Assembly: GCA_930367205.1 (NCBI GenBank) | Contig: OV884009.1 | Span: 37,767,841 to 37,831,840, forward strand | Direction of reading: 5' to 3' | DNA from: Acanthosoma haemorrhoidale | Lineage: Eukaryota > Arthropoda > Insecta > Hemiptera > Acanthosomatidae | DNA: 64,000 nucleotides | Part shown: positions 1 to 10,930 of the stretch, piece after piece | How positions within the stretch are numbered: the stretch's first letter is position 1 | Layout of the letters: each line of letters begins with the position of its first letter | Notes under the pieces: generated by a model | Databases searched by the model: none | What the model was told of the DNA's origin: nothing | What the model saw: only the letters and a program-made list of their open reading frames with translations | Translations under genes and position numbers: made by a program

Positions 1-217
1 CATCAAACCTCACCACATCAAAATATCACAACATTGATTAATCGTTAATTAAACAATATATATTCTTTCGTGCTTTGTAATAATAATTTGCTTAATTTTG
101 TAATAATTAAATTTTCCTTTTGCCAAAGATTTTCCTCTTTGTATATTAACAGAACCTATAACCCTCAAATAAATTAAAAATAATCAAATTAGATAAAAAC
201 ATAACAATATATATATA
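1..217. other. AT-rich non-coding sequence, probably CPT2 intron
   Basis: I see no coding exon, RNA gene or recognisable element here. The first visible CPT2 exon at 1753 begins inside a codon, so this stretch probably lies in the preceding intron, whose start is off the left edge. Inference only. Confidence 0.5.
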
Positions 218-376
218 GTTTATAGTTCATTAAATAGTTATTTCAATTATTCAAAACAGTGTTTCTATTATGGCTTATACATATGGGAGAATGGGGTATG
301 AGAAATAGCCGGGTCGGGATTCATAATAGAAACACTGTTTTGAATAATTGAAATAACTATTTAATGAACTATAAAC
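218..376. repeat. Perfect 55-bp inverted repeat (hairpin)
   Basis: Arm 218-272 is the exact reverse complement of arm 322-376, with a 49-bp spacer between them. The inner end of each arm carries CAGTGTTTCTATTATG or its complement. A perfect pair this long could extrude a strong cruciform. A third, near-identical arm lies at 856-909. Confidence 0.9.
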
Positions 377-909
377 AGTAGCGTAAGATATCAAGAAGGC
401 GGGCTCCCTCGACAACAGTCTGTACACCATCAGTCTTCACCTCAGAATGAATCCACTGGGCCTTCCAACAGACCGTCTAAGTTTGAGTGTAAGGTCCAGG
501 TTGCCACGCCCACGCGGCCGTCCTAACTCTGTAAAAGGAAACATGAGGCGGCATCAGTTCTTTATGTATAAAACTTATCACCGCTGTACAGGGTTTTGTG
601 TTATACGTTGCTAGTTATGAAACGCAGCTCATAAGAAATTCAGATTCAAGAAAAAGAAACTTTACTTAATTATTTACATTATATCTCTTGTTTACTTCAA
701 AATGCTCAAGTAAATGAATGATAATGACACTCATGTCATGAACATAATAATAGAAACATAACATGACGGAGTAAAATATAAAAATAATATGAGAGACAAA
801 AGTTGTTTGTGAAAGGTCCTACCCTGCTGTGTAATTAATCTTCAATATATATTTCATAGTTCATTAAATAGTTATTTTAATTATTCAAAACAGTGTTTCT
901 ATTATGGCT
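218..909. mobile_element. Fold-back or MITE-like element with three terminal-repeat copies
   Basis: The arm found at 218-272 recurs inverted at 322-376 and in direct orientation at 856-909, with one clear substitution. The pair 322-376 and 856-909 can be read as terminal inverted repeats of a roughly 590-bp non-autonomous element whose interior (about 377-855) is more GC-rich than its surroundings and codes for nothing recognisable. The arm 218-272 would then be a neighbouring or nested remnant. The CAGTG end recalls hAT termini, but I could not identify a target-site duplication, so the superfamily is not assigned. Confidence 0.6.
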
Positions 910-1271
910 TCTATATAAATATCCCCGAAAAGGGACTGCGAACATATTATTACCTATATACATATTATTATTACCATACCTCAGCAAGTCACATTGCTAG
1001 CCTGTCTTTTAACGTCCCCATAAGTCTTTCTGCTTGACCAATTACTGGATTGCACAGTAGAAATCATGGGATGTAAAGCAACGTCCTTGAACTAAGGCAA
1101 GTCGTGTCATGTGGTGCATAGAAATTTATTGATTAATTATTGAATAAGAAATAGGGGATTATAAAGCCTTGGTCGCATTATTAGCTAGTGTAAGAAAAAT
1201 AAGGTAATACTATAACTTGCATTCATGCAGTGAGATCATCTCTTTTCTTCTTGTTATTCTCAACTATAATT

Positions 1272-1339
<68 letters not shown>

Positions 1340-1752
1340 TTATTATTATTAATATTATATATATTATTATTAATCAGTGTGACAAGACGTGATCTTTAAT
1401 TTGAGAATTTTTTTTTATTACCAAGTAATCAATTAATAGCCCTTCATTATGTTTTATATAGTTGAAAACATTTTTCATGTCACCAGGGAATTAATTGTAA
1501 GCTCAATTTAAAATTGTTTATAGGTCAAATAGGGGACTCGTATTTGCCAGGATAGGTGAAAACATAATGGTGTCTGATTTTGAAAGGATTAATATAGGGC
1601 TAATAACCCAAACAGTATTTTATTAATTAATGTTTAATGCATTTTTATTACAAAGAAAACTTTGGCCTGTAGGGGGAAATAATTAAGGCAATAAAGCCAT
1701 ATCTATCAATCTTAGGTATTTTTCCTGGTCTAATTTTTTTTTTTTTTTTCAG
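910..1752. other. Intron sequence upstream of the first visible CPT2 exon
   Basis: AT-rich DNA with no exon I can support. It contains the CA/TA microsatellite and ends in a long T tract followed by CAG at 1750-1752, a normal polypyrimidine tract and 3' splice site for the exon at 1753. Confidence 0.6.
1277..1340. repeat. (CA)n followed by (TA)n microsatellite
   Basis: An uninterrupted CA run extends to about 1321 and passes directly into a TA run to about 1340. The apparent His-Thr and Tyr-Ile open frames across it are artefacts of the dinucleotide repeat. Confidence 0.97.
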
Positions 1753-4700
1753 AATTCAAATTAGATAATACTTCGAAGTCTTACATTGAGAATGCCAAAA
1801 ATAAATATTCAAATATATGTGAGAACCTTGGTATTGAACTCCGTGAATTCCTTCAATTTGGAAGAAATTTATGCAGGTTCCACGATATAAGTCCTGATTC
1901 CATTATGCAGCTTGCTTTTCAGGTAATTAGAATACTCAGTGATTATTATCAATTTATTGATAATGGTTCTGCCACAATTTCATTCTTTTTTTTATTTTAG
2001 ATGGCACACTACAAACTGAATAAAAGATTCACTTCGACATATGAATCATGTAGTACTGCAGCTTTTAAACATGGGCGCACTGAAACTGTGAGACCTTGCA
2101 CTGTAGAAACCAAGGTAATAATAAACAAGAATCCTCCAACTCTCCTCCTTCCCAAGGCCCTCATATCGCCAAAACCTCCTGTCTTTGGATCATCCTGTTC
2201 AAACATTACCTGAAAAGTGAGTTTTGAGTAGCACTTAGCATTTAGAGCGGCTGCCAAACTAATACTGGCGCACATTTTCTACCTAAGCCTCTCTCTTCTA
2301 TTCCAAGTGACTAAACTTGTATGCCTCACTGTACGATAACCAAAATCTGAAATAAGACAGGTTAAAATCAAGTTGAGAATTAGATGAATAAAAGAGATGA
2401 TCTGGCTGCATGACTGCAAGTTATAGAATTAATTTTAATATCCTACAATCAAAAGATTCAATTTAAATATTTAAGTCTTTAAAGTCATGCACTGGATTGG
2501 TGTAAAGTGTATTTACCTACCAATTAACTACTTACCAAGTTACCTACCAAGTACTACTTGATTTGCAATTTATTATTTTTTTTGAAAAAAATACAAATTA
2601 TTTTGAGTTTTATTAAGTTTTTAATAATAATAATAAAACAAATATTCCAAATTTTCACCAAAAAATAAGTTAATTTTCTTAGCACTTCATTTTTTTCCAA
2701 AAATTTGAAACTCGTCATTTATTTATTACTCTATATTTTATATTTTATTTTAGAAATTGTGTGAATCAGTGGTTGCTAAAGATCGCCTTGAGAAGAGTAT
2801 ATTGTTAAAAATGATAAAGGACTGCTCTGTGAAACATGGAATTTTAATCAAAGAAGCTGCAATGGGTAATTTTTCAATGTAGCGATCATGATGTTGAAAT
2901 ATTTTTATGTTGGGGTGTTAAAGCCAGTATAGCTTATTTTAGTTCATAATGTATATTTTTCTGTGAAATTATTGTGTAACGTTAAGGGTTCTATTTAATG
3001 CAGGTGAAAGGAATGTTCAGTTACATTTTTAATAATAAAAAAAAGAAGACAAAAAGTTGATGAACTGACTTTGATCATCTAATTTACAAGAGATATGTGA
3101 ACAAAACAAAAAGACTCCATGATAGCATCACCTTCATACATAAAACCAATAAAAAAGGTTACAAAGTAATGATAAAAGGTCCAAAAAAAAAAAAAAAATT
3201 ATGTTTGTACTTCTACGCCTTCCTTCATCATTTACTTGTTAAATAATCAAAACTAGTAAATGTATGTTGATAGAATAAGCGTTGTCCAGGCTTGTACAAA
3301 CCATTAAATACATAGGGGAGCCCATTGCTTCTCAATATTTAAACTTGTTATCTTGACATTTCTGTTTTCCTTTTTGTTGTCCAAATCATCCTTCAAAATT
3401 GGAGCACTCACAGGTTGACTCTCATCCATCTGGAATGCTTGGATAATCTTCTTAATTTAAGAAGTTTGGCTTATTTTGATACCTTCTTTGATCCTGTTAT
3501 TCTCTAATACAAGATAAAGATCAACTGGTTTAGTCTTGATTTTGAATTCCTGTTTTAATTTCCTAAGAGCTCAATTGTTTCTCTTTCATCCGAAGCAACA
3601 ATTAATCCATCAATGACATACAGACATAACAAGACCTTTTTACCATTTACATCTCTAACAAATAGGCAAGGGTCTGCTGAGCTAATTTTAAAACCAATAC
3701 TTAATAAGTATTTCTTTATTTTCTTATTCCAACAATGTGAACCCTGTTTCACCCCATATAGGCTTTTATGTAATCTGCAGAACTTTTTGGAGCTGTCATT
3801 GAAATTCTGGTTGGTAAGTATAGATCTCCTTAAGTTGTCCATTTAAAAATGTAGTCAATACGTTAAACTGATAAAGACTCATGTCTTCATTAGCATCAAT
3901 GCTAATTACTGTTCTGATGAGCAACTGTTCTGAAGGTTTCTCCAAAATCTTCGCCTTACTTCTTCTGTGCAAATCCTTTTATCACTAGCCTAGCTTTATA
4001 TTGTTCTAAATTTCCATCAGGTTTATATTTCTTGGTAAAAACCCATTTTGAAGGAATAGCCCTTTTATTAGGAGGCAAATCACTGAGAGTCCACATTTTT
4101 TTTTTTTTTTTTTTTGTGAAGTCATCTCTTCTTTCATGGCTCTGAATCATTCCTCTGCATCCTCACAGTTTATGGCCTCATGAAAATCAAATGGAACAAC
4201 TTCATTACCTTCCATGACGTTGACATAATCAATGTGAATTTATCCTGATCCCTCAGATTGACATCTCTCTTCATCATACTACATCTTCATCTTCTATTTC
4301 TAATTCCTCGTTCTCTTCTTCTTCCATTACCCCTTCTCTGTCCATCATCCCTTCTTCAACTTCTAGTTGTGTTTCTTGAGATTCTCTTCATGATAGATGT
4401 CAATACCTTTTCCTTGCATTTGATGAAATGGAGATTTTTCTCTTATCAAAGCTTTGAGTGACTCCTGAAATATGATGTCTCTTGATCTAATTAGTTTGTT
4501 ATTTGAGAAAAACGTTATCCATTGTCCCTATCATATCCAACAACCACTCCTTGTGTAGCCATTTTATCAAATTCCCTTCTATTTTTTCTGGGTATATGGA
4601 CCCAACATTTTGATCCTATGACTCGAAGATTTTTGATTTCAGGTTTTCTACCCATCCAATGTTCAAATGGAGATTTCTCTTTTTTTGATGATGACCAGTT

Positions 4701-7700
4701 TGATTTAATATGTAGACTTCAGCATTAATCATTTCTGCCCATACATAGGTCCTTAAGTAGAGTGCAAGACCTCATGCACTCAGGAGAAGTATCCTCTCTC
4801 AACACTGCCGTTATGTGGTGTGTATACCTGAGTTCAATCCCTTTTGATTTTAGAAAGTTTTCTAATCTTTTAGTTGTTGATTCCCTACCATTGTCGCACT
4901 CAATGTACATCACTTTATGAAATTTAGTATGTTTACTTTTGCTAACAATGTCTTCAATTTTTCAAAGACTTAATCCTTGGTTTTAATAAAATATACTTTT
5001 CAAAGTTATGTAAAGTCATCTTTGAATACCAGAAAATATTTAAAACCACTTTTCGAATGGATAGATGGACCTCATACATCAATGTTTATACTCTAACCAG
5101 TCTTCTCAGATCTTTTCCTACATCCAAACTTGAGTCTATGAGCTTTTCCATTTATGCAACCATCAAGAGTTAGGTCTAAATTTAGTTCTCTTTTAACTTC
5201 TTCCTTCACATGACATTTATTTTGATGGCCCATCGTTTCATGGAAAGGTGCTATAAATTATGGTCTTTGGTAATAGTAGATAAATTGTTATTTTCTGACT
5301 GCTAGCTGTTCGTTGTGTGTATCCTAATGGCTAGATTATAGATACCACTATAAACTTGATGACTCCCTGACACAAGAGTTTCTTCACCTTCAAATAATTT
5401 ACAGCTAACTACCATGGATTCAAATTTACTATGTGGCCTATGATCTTGAGCCACTAAAAGCGAAAAAAGATTCTTAGAAACACCAGGAACTACCCAGACA
5501 TTAGTGAGCTCAAATCTCTTCCAATAACTGTTAGAATCAGATTCGATCAAAATAGATTCCTTACCAAGTAGCCTTGACTTGAGAACCTTCAGGGATAATA
5601 ATGACATGGCCGTCCTTAAATGATTCAAAACTTCTGAACCATTCCCTTTTACTACATTCTGAACTGTGTGACTTTTTTTAACGCAATACTGGCAAATTAA
5701 TGAGGATTTAATTTCTCCCCTCAACCGGTCCCATACATTAGAAATTCTAGTAATAAATGTAACAGTGTCACCATCTGAAAGCCACTTACTTTCAAAAAAT
5801 TTATTAAGCAAATAAAAATTCTGTCCTCTGAAATTATATCGAAATGTTGCCATTGTCCCAACCACATATCTTGCAGACTCATGGCGCCTCACCTTTTCAA
5901 ACATCTCCTTTGTCATGTTATTAAACTTAATCAACAATGCCTGGTTTTCAATTGAATTAAATGTGGCTAGTTCTTTATCAAAAGCTTTCATAGTTTGATC
6001 AGGGGCCAAGGGTCATTTATAAGTCCCATCTATTATCTCTATTGCTTTGGGTATCATTTTTAATCCCATTTTGATTTCAACTTTCTGATTCTTCCAGTTG
6101 TTCTTCCCTTTTAACAGAGCAATCTGAGGAATGGACAGATTTTGATTACATAATGAAATTAGTGAACATTCTTCAGAGAACCTATTTTCTCTTATCAAAT
6201 CTTCATTTACACAAAGCTTCTTTTCTGTCAAATCTTCTTTTTCTTCACCTACGCATGCAGGACTCACAACTTGCTCAGGTAAATTCTTAATAATAAAAAA
6301 ATAAGACAAACACTTAAAGGACTGACTTTAGTGATTTAATGTACAAGAGCATATCTAAACAGAACAAAACGACTCCATGATGACATCACCCTCATACACA
6401 TAACCAATAAACAAGGAGGTTACATAGTATCAACTAGGAGATTAATCGATTTTACAACAAATTATGTTTGTACTTCAACAAGGAATTGTTTTCTCCAAAT
6501 CTGTCAGGAATAATCTTCTTTAGCTATGTTTATTTCTAAATAACAATCTCAGTGTTCGTTAGTATACAACACTTATTATATAATAACATGGGTCATTATC
6601 TAATTAATTTTACTGTATATTTCATTTTTTATTGAAAGTTTCTCTCTTCAGTACTTTATATTTAGTTACTGTTTTTTGTTATTTGTAAGAATGGTCTGCA
6701 AGACAAATTTTAATGAGATAAATAAATTAATTCAAATTATCTCTCTCTCCACACATTTATAAACATGTATGCTTTTTTATTTTATAGGTCAAGGGTTTGA
6801 CAGACACTTATATGCTTTAAATCTTCTGGCTCAAAAAAGTGGATACGTTCCTGATATATTTTCTGATCCTTCATATAAACTGTTGAATCATTATGTAATG
6901 TCAACATCTACATTAAGCTCTGACATAGTTATGCTTGGAGCTTTTGGTCCTGTTGTTCCTGAAGGTTATGGTATAGGGTGAGAATTATGAATGTTATTGG
7001 CTTATTATTATTATTATTAGCAGAAAGGCAAATTATATACAAGTTCAAATAGAGACAAGAATCAACACTTATTTATTTATTTTATTATATTTAACATTTG
7101 TTATACATTGTGTAAAAATATTACAAGCAGATTTTCTCATTATCTCTTATTCATGAGAAATAACGAACAAGCATTTTTTTGTGGGAAAGTGAGGGCAAAC
7201 TCAGTAAGAAAAGAATATTTCTATCTTCTGTAACTCATTAAAAACAGTTATAATATTATATACACTAATTTATCAATGCAGCTCTTAACTGTTTGTTCCA
7301 TTCGTAGTAGGCTTTATAAAGACTTCAAAAGTAACTTATAACCGTATAATTTTAACAAACCATTTGTAAAAAAATTATATGAAACCTAACCAATATAAAC
7401 TTAACCATTAAAGGACTGGAGAAGCAACACATACATATTACATAGATTACTAGTTGCAAGATATCCATTATTAGTCTGAACCATTTCTATAGGGAATTTT
7501 TTTCTCTGTGGTTACACATGCATACAAATAAATCCTGTATAAGGTATTCATAACACAGTATTTTTTATATTGAGAAAAAAATGTCCAGAGTGAAACCCGA
7601 CTTGATTGTATAAATTCAAAATGAAAGGGTAATTAGAGTAACTATATTCAAATACTTTATGTTTTTGTTGCTATAAGGGAATAAACATACATTATTGCCC

Positions 7701-8508
7701 AAAGGAACATTATAAAAATATAACATAGTGAAATATGCTATAAATGCGTGGCAGTGAGAGTCCTGGCAATGGCCAGTTTCTCCAATCATGTCCTGAGTAT
7801 ATGAGGCTCTAGCGCTCTTTGTCAGCCTCCACTGGCTAGTATCCGGTGACGTGGCTGACGGAGGAGTGTGGGGGACTTCCCAAAACTCCGCTGCCTCTTT
7901 TGCATGCGAGGGAGGTGACAACCATGTGGATTTGGGAGGTCTCTGGGCTGTTTGTAAATACTGTATGAATGAGCGAGTGAATGAAAATTGTAAATATGGT
8001 ATGAATGAGAACATTCATCATAATTACTTATTGCCTAATAAGGCAGATTGTAATTTTAGCACAATACAATAAATAAACTAAAAAAAAAATTTATGTTATT
8101 AATGACCCAACTCCACATGTCGTGAAATGTTAATAAAACATGACAAACAAATATACTATATGTGCATACAATTATTTTCTATTATCGTTCTCCTTTTATT
8201 TTATTTGCCAAATTCATTATAAAAACTTTATAAATAGATAAATAAGATTGCATGAAATACTAATGGTACATGTGAAAATTAGAAGTTAATTTATTTATTT
8301 GTAGATTTTTCATTTTTCATTACAGTAGAAAAATAGACCAGGCAGGAAAAATTGTAATAATTTTGTTATTTGTTTTAGATATTCAATTTGGGATGAAAGG
8401 CTTGGTGCAATTGTTTCATATTACAAAGACAAAGCAGATGGCGATGGTTATATTAATTATTTAGAAGAAGCATTATTGGAATTATATAATGTACTAAGTA
8501 TTAAATAA
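1753..8508 (+). CDS. CPT2: Carnitine O-palmitoyltransferase 2, mitochondrial (C-terminal part, five exons)
   Basis: CPT2 transfers the acyl group from acylcarnitine back to CoA on the matrix side of the inner mitochondrial membrane, feeding beta-oxidation. Exons by splice sites and phase: 1753-1922, 2001-2114, 2754-2865, 6788-6977 and 8379-8508 (TAA 8506-8508); every intron is GT-AG and all phases join. The exon at 2001 contains [16 protein letters not shown], the signature of the carnitine acyltransferase family and closest to CPT2 as I remember it. The 2754 exon ends KEAAMG and the 6788 exon begins GQGFDRH, both CPT2-like. The same exon carries STSTLSS, the substrate-site serine/threonine motif. 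The last exon ends in ELYNVLSIK. The catalytic His and the transit peptide lie upstream of the window, so the gene is partial at its 5' side. The intron 2866-6787 has been enlarged by a copia insertion, and the last two exons lie in the block amplified downstream. Confidence 0.93.
3027..3213 (-). repeat. 3' LTR of the copia relic
   Basis: It aligns with 6284-6476 through shared blocks such as AATAATAAAAAA, GACTCCATGAT, ACCAATAAA and TTATGTTTGTACTTC, with many substitutions and a long A run here. Exact ends and a target-site duplication could not be fixed. Confidence 0.75.
3400..4150 (-). pseudogene. Copia reverse transcriptase remnant
   Basis: Minus-strand fragments include [17 protein letters not shown] followed by [13 protein letters not shown] (4150-3956), the conserved start of the copia RT domain, and then [16 protein letters not shown] (3842-3555), the KSLYGLKQ block. 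The catalytic YVDD box reads YVID, so one catalytic aspartate is lost. [10 protein letters not shown] downstream (around 3420) is the usual linker to RNase H, after which the frame decays. Pieces lie in different frames. Confidence 0.85.
4700..5290 (-). pseudogene. Copia integrase core remnant
   Basis: Around 5090-5010 (minus) the translation gives [19 protein letters not shown], the first catalytic-aspartate block of a copia rve integrase (D..GP). Around 4913-4830 it gives [20 protein letters not shown], the second block (DNG.E). The intervening reading frame is interrupted by stops, so the gene is dead. Confidence 0.8.
5302..6309 (-). pseudogene. Copia gag to protease remnant
   Basis: Two minus-strand open segments (6309-6013 and 6009-5302) read as one broken gag. 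[12 protein letters not shown] is the gag N-terminal block, followed after a stop by [30 protein letters not shown] stretch is a zinc knuckle whose final cysteine is replaced. Further on, [19 protein letters not shown] is the stretch just after the protease in copia polyproteins, while the catalytic D-S/T-G of the protease is not visible. Confidence 0.82.
6284..6476 (-). repeat. 5' LTR of the copia relic
   Basis: This is the partner of 3027-3213. On the minus strand it precedes the gag remnant, which makes it the 5' LTR. No promoter motif can be assigned with confidence. Confidence 0.75.
6978..8378. other. Last CPT2 intron, with TTA tract and 46-bp motif
   Basis: GT at 6978-6979 and AG at 8377-8378. 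It holds a (TTA)6 tract at 7002-7019 that is (TTA)10 in the other copies, and the 46-bp motif 7821-7866 that recurs at the breakpoint 17819-17864. The open frames at 7616-8072 are not recognised and look like decayed repeat sequence. The minus-strand frame across the motif is homologous in frame to 17627-17864. Confidence 0.7.
7821..7866. repeat. 46-bp motif, intron copy
   Basis: Matches 17819-17864 at 42 of 46 positions by eye, with no flanking similarity. It contains the inverted pair TCAGCC...GGCTGA. In minus-strand frame it encodes [18 protein letters not shown], related to SSISRITGYEPVEAD at 17864-17819. Further copies lie at 19809-19854, 31797-31842 and 62454-62499. Confidence 0.85.
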
Positions 8509-8749
8509 CTTTGTATTAGTAAATTTATGCAAATTATGTGCTACATTTATGTATATATATAAATTTATTTTTTCATATATTTATTTGCATTGTTTTGTAT
8601 GATTATTACAAACAACATTATTAAGTACTGATCAATCATATATCAATAGTCTATATTTTATACCAACTGTTTTAAAAATGGTAATATATTTTTTTACAAG
8701 CATAATTGAAAATGAAATGTACTAGATCTAGATCTTTGCTAACATAGTA
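8509..8749. other. CPT2 3' flank / probable 3' UTR
   Basis: AT-rich sequence after the CPT2 stop. No canonical AATAAA is visible close to the stop; the nearest I see is around 9074. The type 2 junctions resume at the equivalent of 8526. Confidence 0.45.
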
Positions 8750-9376
8750 TAGTCCAGGCAACTTAGGGCAAAATGATGACGATTCGAAAAAAAAAAATGA
8801 TGTAGTTCTGATTTTTGATACAGTCTTTCGGGGGAGTGTCCTATACAACATACTAAAAGTCCTCGAGGGTTCTTATACTTAATAACACTTAATTCATGCT
8901 CATGTGGTATGTAGTAGTTACTCATATTATGCTTCTATGTTATATGTATACAACATTTTTCATTTTACCTAGTATTGATGTATTTATTAAAAATCCTTTG
9001 CTTTGTTTAATATTAATTTTTTACTTTTTAATTAATCAATCAAATTAATTTTTTTCTGATTTATAAATAACTTTAATAAAAATGGTGAAAATTCCTGTCT
9101 TCTAACCTCCTATCTCCTAATCCATTGACCCAATGGAAAAAAAATAATAAATTGTTTAGTTTAATTTTGTATATAAAGTAATTTTTGCTAAAATCACTAA
9201 TTTGGGAGATATTTGAGAAAAACCAAAAAAAAACTATCTTAAAACAGGCCCGTCCTTGTTCTCACCCCCTACCCTTGAGGACGTTTAGTGTGTTGTACAG
9301 GACACTCCCCGCAATAACTGTACCAAAAATCAGAACTGCATCATTTTTTTATATTTTTCCTTTGTTGCCTGGACTA
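8750..9376. repeat. Long inverted repeat, possible MITE (copy 1)
   Basis: Left arm 8750-8870 and right arm 9271-9376 are reverse complements with scattered mismatches and an A-rich length difference. Shared blocks are TAGTCCAGGCAAC, AGTTCTGATTTTTG and GGGAGTGTCCT. The 400-bp centre is AT-rich and non-coding. The ends read TA-GTCCAGGC...GCCTGGAC-TA, so a TA target duplication as in Tc1/mariner-type elements is possible but unproven. The open frames in the two arms are the same repeat read from each side. Confidence 0.8.
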
Positions 9377-9389
9377 GTATTATACAAAT

Positions 9390-10439
9390 AAATAATGTGG
9401 ATCCTCAAGTGCTCTTATAGTTTGAAGGCTGATCTCATCAGGAGAAAAATTACATAAGTTGATTTATGACCATTATGAAGTCAATTGAACCAAATATCAA
9501 AACTTTGAATAAACTTGTTGCTTATTTACATTTCAAATTCATTTAATAATTTCTGTTTACATAATTATAATAATTAAAACTTGTATATAAACTCTTGGTA
9601 TTTAAATATCATATTATAAATTTTATTATTTCAAATTTGAATGTAATTTTGTAATATGTATTTTAATTGGTAATCAAAGTTCATATTTATTTAACTCTTG
9701 GAGATCACTATTTAGCCCAAATTACGCAGTTAATGTTGTGATAAAATATATTTAGTCCATTTAAAATGGATCGATGGTATGAGTACATATCAATATAATA
9801 TATGTATAATTCAAGAGAGAAAGAGATATAGACCGAAAAATTATTTGTAACATGAGTCTCAAAATAATAATTAATAATATTTTCTTAACATATTTATTGT
9901 GTCATCTCTTCAGTGTCACTAATGAAATTTGTTGTTTACTTATTTAAAAATTGTAATGAAAGTATTTATTTTTTTATGTATAATAATATCACACAAAATA
10001 TACCGTCCTTTAGATATTAAAAATATTCGTTGTTAGTTTTTTTCTTAAGAATGTTCCCATTGTAATCACGCTAGACCCAGTTAAATTTAATGGTAATTAG
10101 TCTATTGAATTCAATTAATCTAATTTTTGAAGGAAAACAACCTTCTGGTCAAATGTAGCGCCTCTTCTAGAAAAACCTTGTTTTCTAATTCAAATATTTA
10201 GTTCAGGATTTTATTTGGGGTTTGTTGATTTTTTTTCAAGGAACCCCTATGTTTTCATCCTTGTATCAGTCTGTATGCTCTGGTATTTTTTAGTCCCCTA
10301 TTAAAGCTAGAGACATGAAATTTTACTTGGAGGTTCCATTTGACACAGCTTGAAATGCAGCTCTGGTCAGGGTTCACTCAGCCTCAAGAGGATAAACGAG
10401 TAGAGCTCTATCTTCAATAAAAAAAGTAATGAGTCCTGG
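9390..10439. other. AT-rich intergenic DNA between CPT2 and SRP14
   Basis: I see no gene, RNA or clear element in this stretch. It recurs with the same sequence in units 2 to 5. Confidence 0.5.
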
Positions 10440-10930
10440 TTAGATAACCCTACTGATTCACACTTTAGCATCCAACGTCTTGGTGAAATCTTTCATCCTG
10501 AGTTTTTAGGGAAGTAGTTCACATGCAGGTGTAAAAACTGAACTTTCAATGTCATGATGCAGCCTTGAGCTTTATATACAGCTAATTCAAAATGTTTTTA
10601 TAGTCTGGGTCTGCTGTATTTTCCAAAAACTTCTGGATTACATCCTTGAAAGAAATACATGATCCTTCTTCAGTGTCATAATTGAATCTGAGAACAAGGG
10701 ATTGGTCAAAAGTTCAAAGTATGGCAGGTCCTTTAAAAACTCTTTCTTTCAGCTTGACTTCAGACAGTTTTGGGATTTTCGAACACACTTGTTGGAAGCA
10801 TTCTTCATCTTTCGACAGAGATTTTATATCCCAAGTTTCAAAAGGAACCAGCTGTGAATCTAGACCAAAGTGGAGTTCACTCCTACCTCTCCCTTTCACC
10901 ATCCCTATACCCCCCACCCCTCCCCTCAAA
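10440..10930 (-). pseudogene. Decayed copy of a repeated arthropod ORF family (copy 1)
   Basis: Minus-strand translation from about 10880 down gives SKDEECFQQVCSKIPKLSE and KLKERVFKGPAI. In other frames it continues to LKVQFLHLHVNYFPKNSG (about 10550-10500), RFHQDV and WMLK. I recognise this order (CF..(I/V)C.K.P.LSE.KLK...F.GP, LKVHFLH.H...FP.N.G, RFHQD, WMLKRD) from memory as a widespread, repeat-associated uncharacterised protein of arthropods. The class of element behind it is not known to me. Stops and frameshifts show it is dead. The plus-strand ORFs over the same DNA are shadows. Confidence 0.55.

Larger units (their letters stand above)
3027..6476 (-). mobile_element. Decayed Ty1/copia LTR retrotransposon in a CPT2 intron
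   Basis: On the minus strand the order is LTR (6284-6476), gag, zinc-knuckle remnant, end of protease, integrase core, reverse transcriptase, LTR (3027-3213). Gag before integrase before RT is the copia order. The element is about 3.45 kb, shorter than usual for copia, and is broken by many stops and frameshifts. Most of RNase H and the protease active-site region are not recognisable. The two LTRs are clearly diverged from each other, so the insertion is old. It lies antisense inside intron 2866-6787 and outside the amplified block, so it is present once. Confidence 0.85.

Noticed and set aside
1217..1399. 60-residue open frame with His-Thr and Tyr-Ile runs
   Set aside because: It is a translation of the CA/TA microsatellite.
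2009..2275. Minus-strand 88-residue open frame
   Set aside because: It overlaps the well-supported CPT2 exon 2001-2114 on the other strand and has no recognisable content.
7616..8014. 132-residue minus-strand frame in the last CPT2 intron
   Set aside because: Unrecognised, and its homologous frame with the 46-bp motif is a different one containing a stop. Treated as decayed repeat.
8728..8925. 65-residue minus-strand frame repeated many times
   Set aside because: It lies in the left arm of the inverted repeat; its partner frame at 9185-9391 is the other arm, so both are repeat artefacts.
9185..9391. 68-residue plus-strand frame (84 residues in the inserted copies)
   Set aside because: Same inverted-repeat arm. 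The longer version merely reads across the type 1 junction into the CPT2 exon out of frame.
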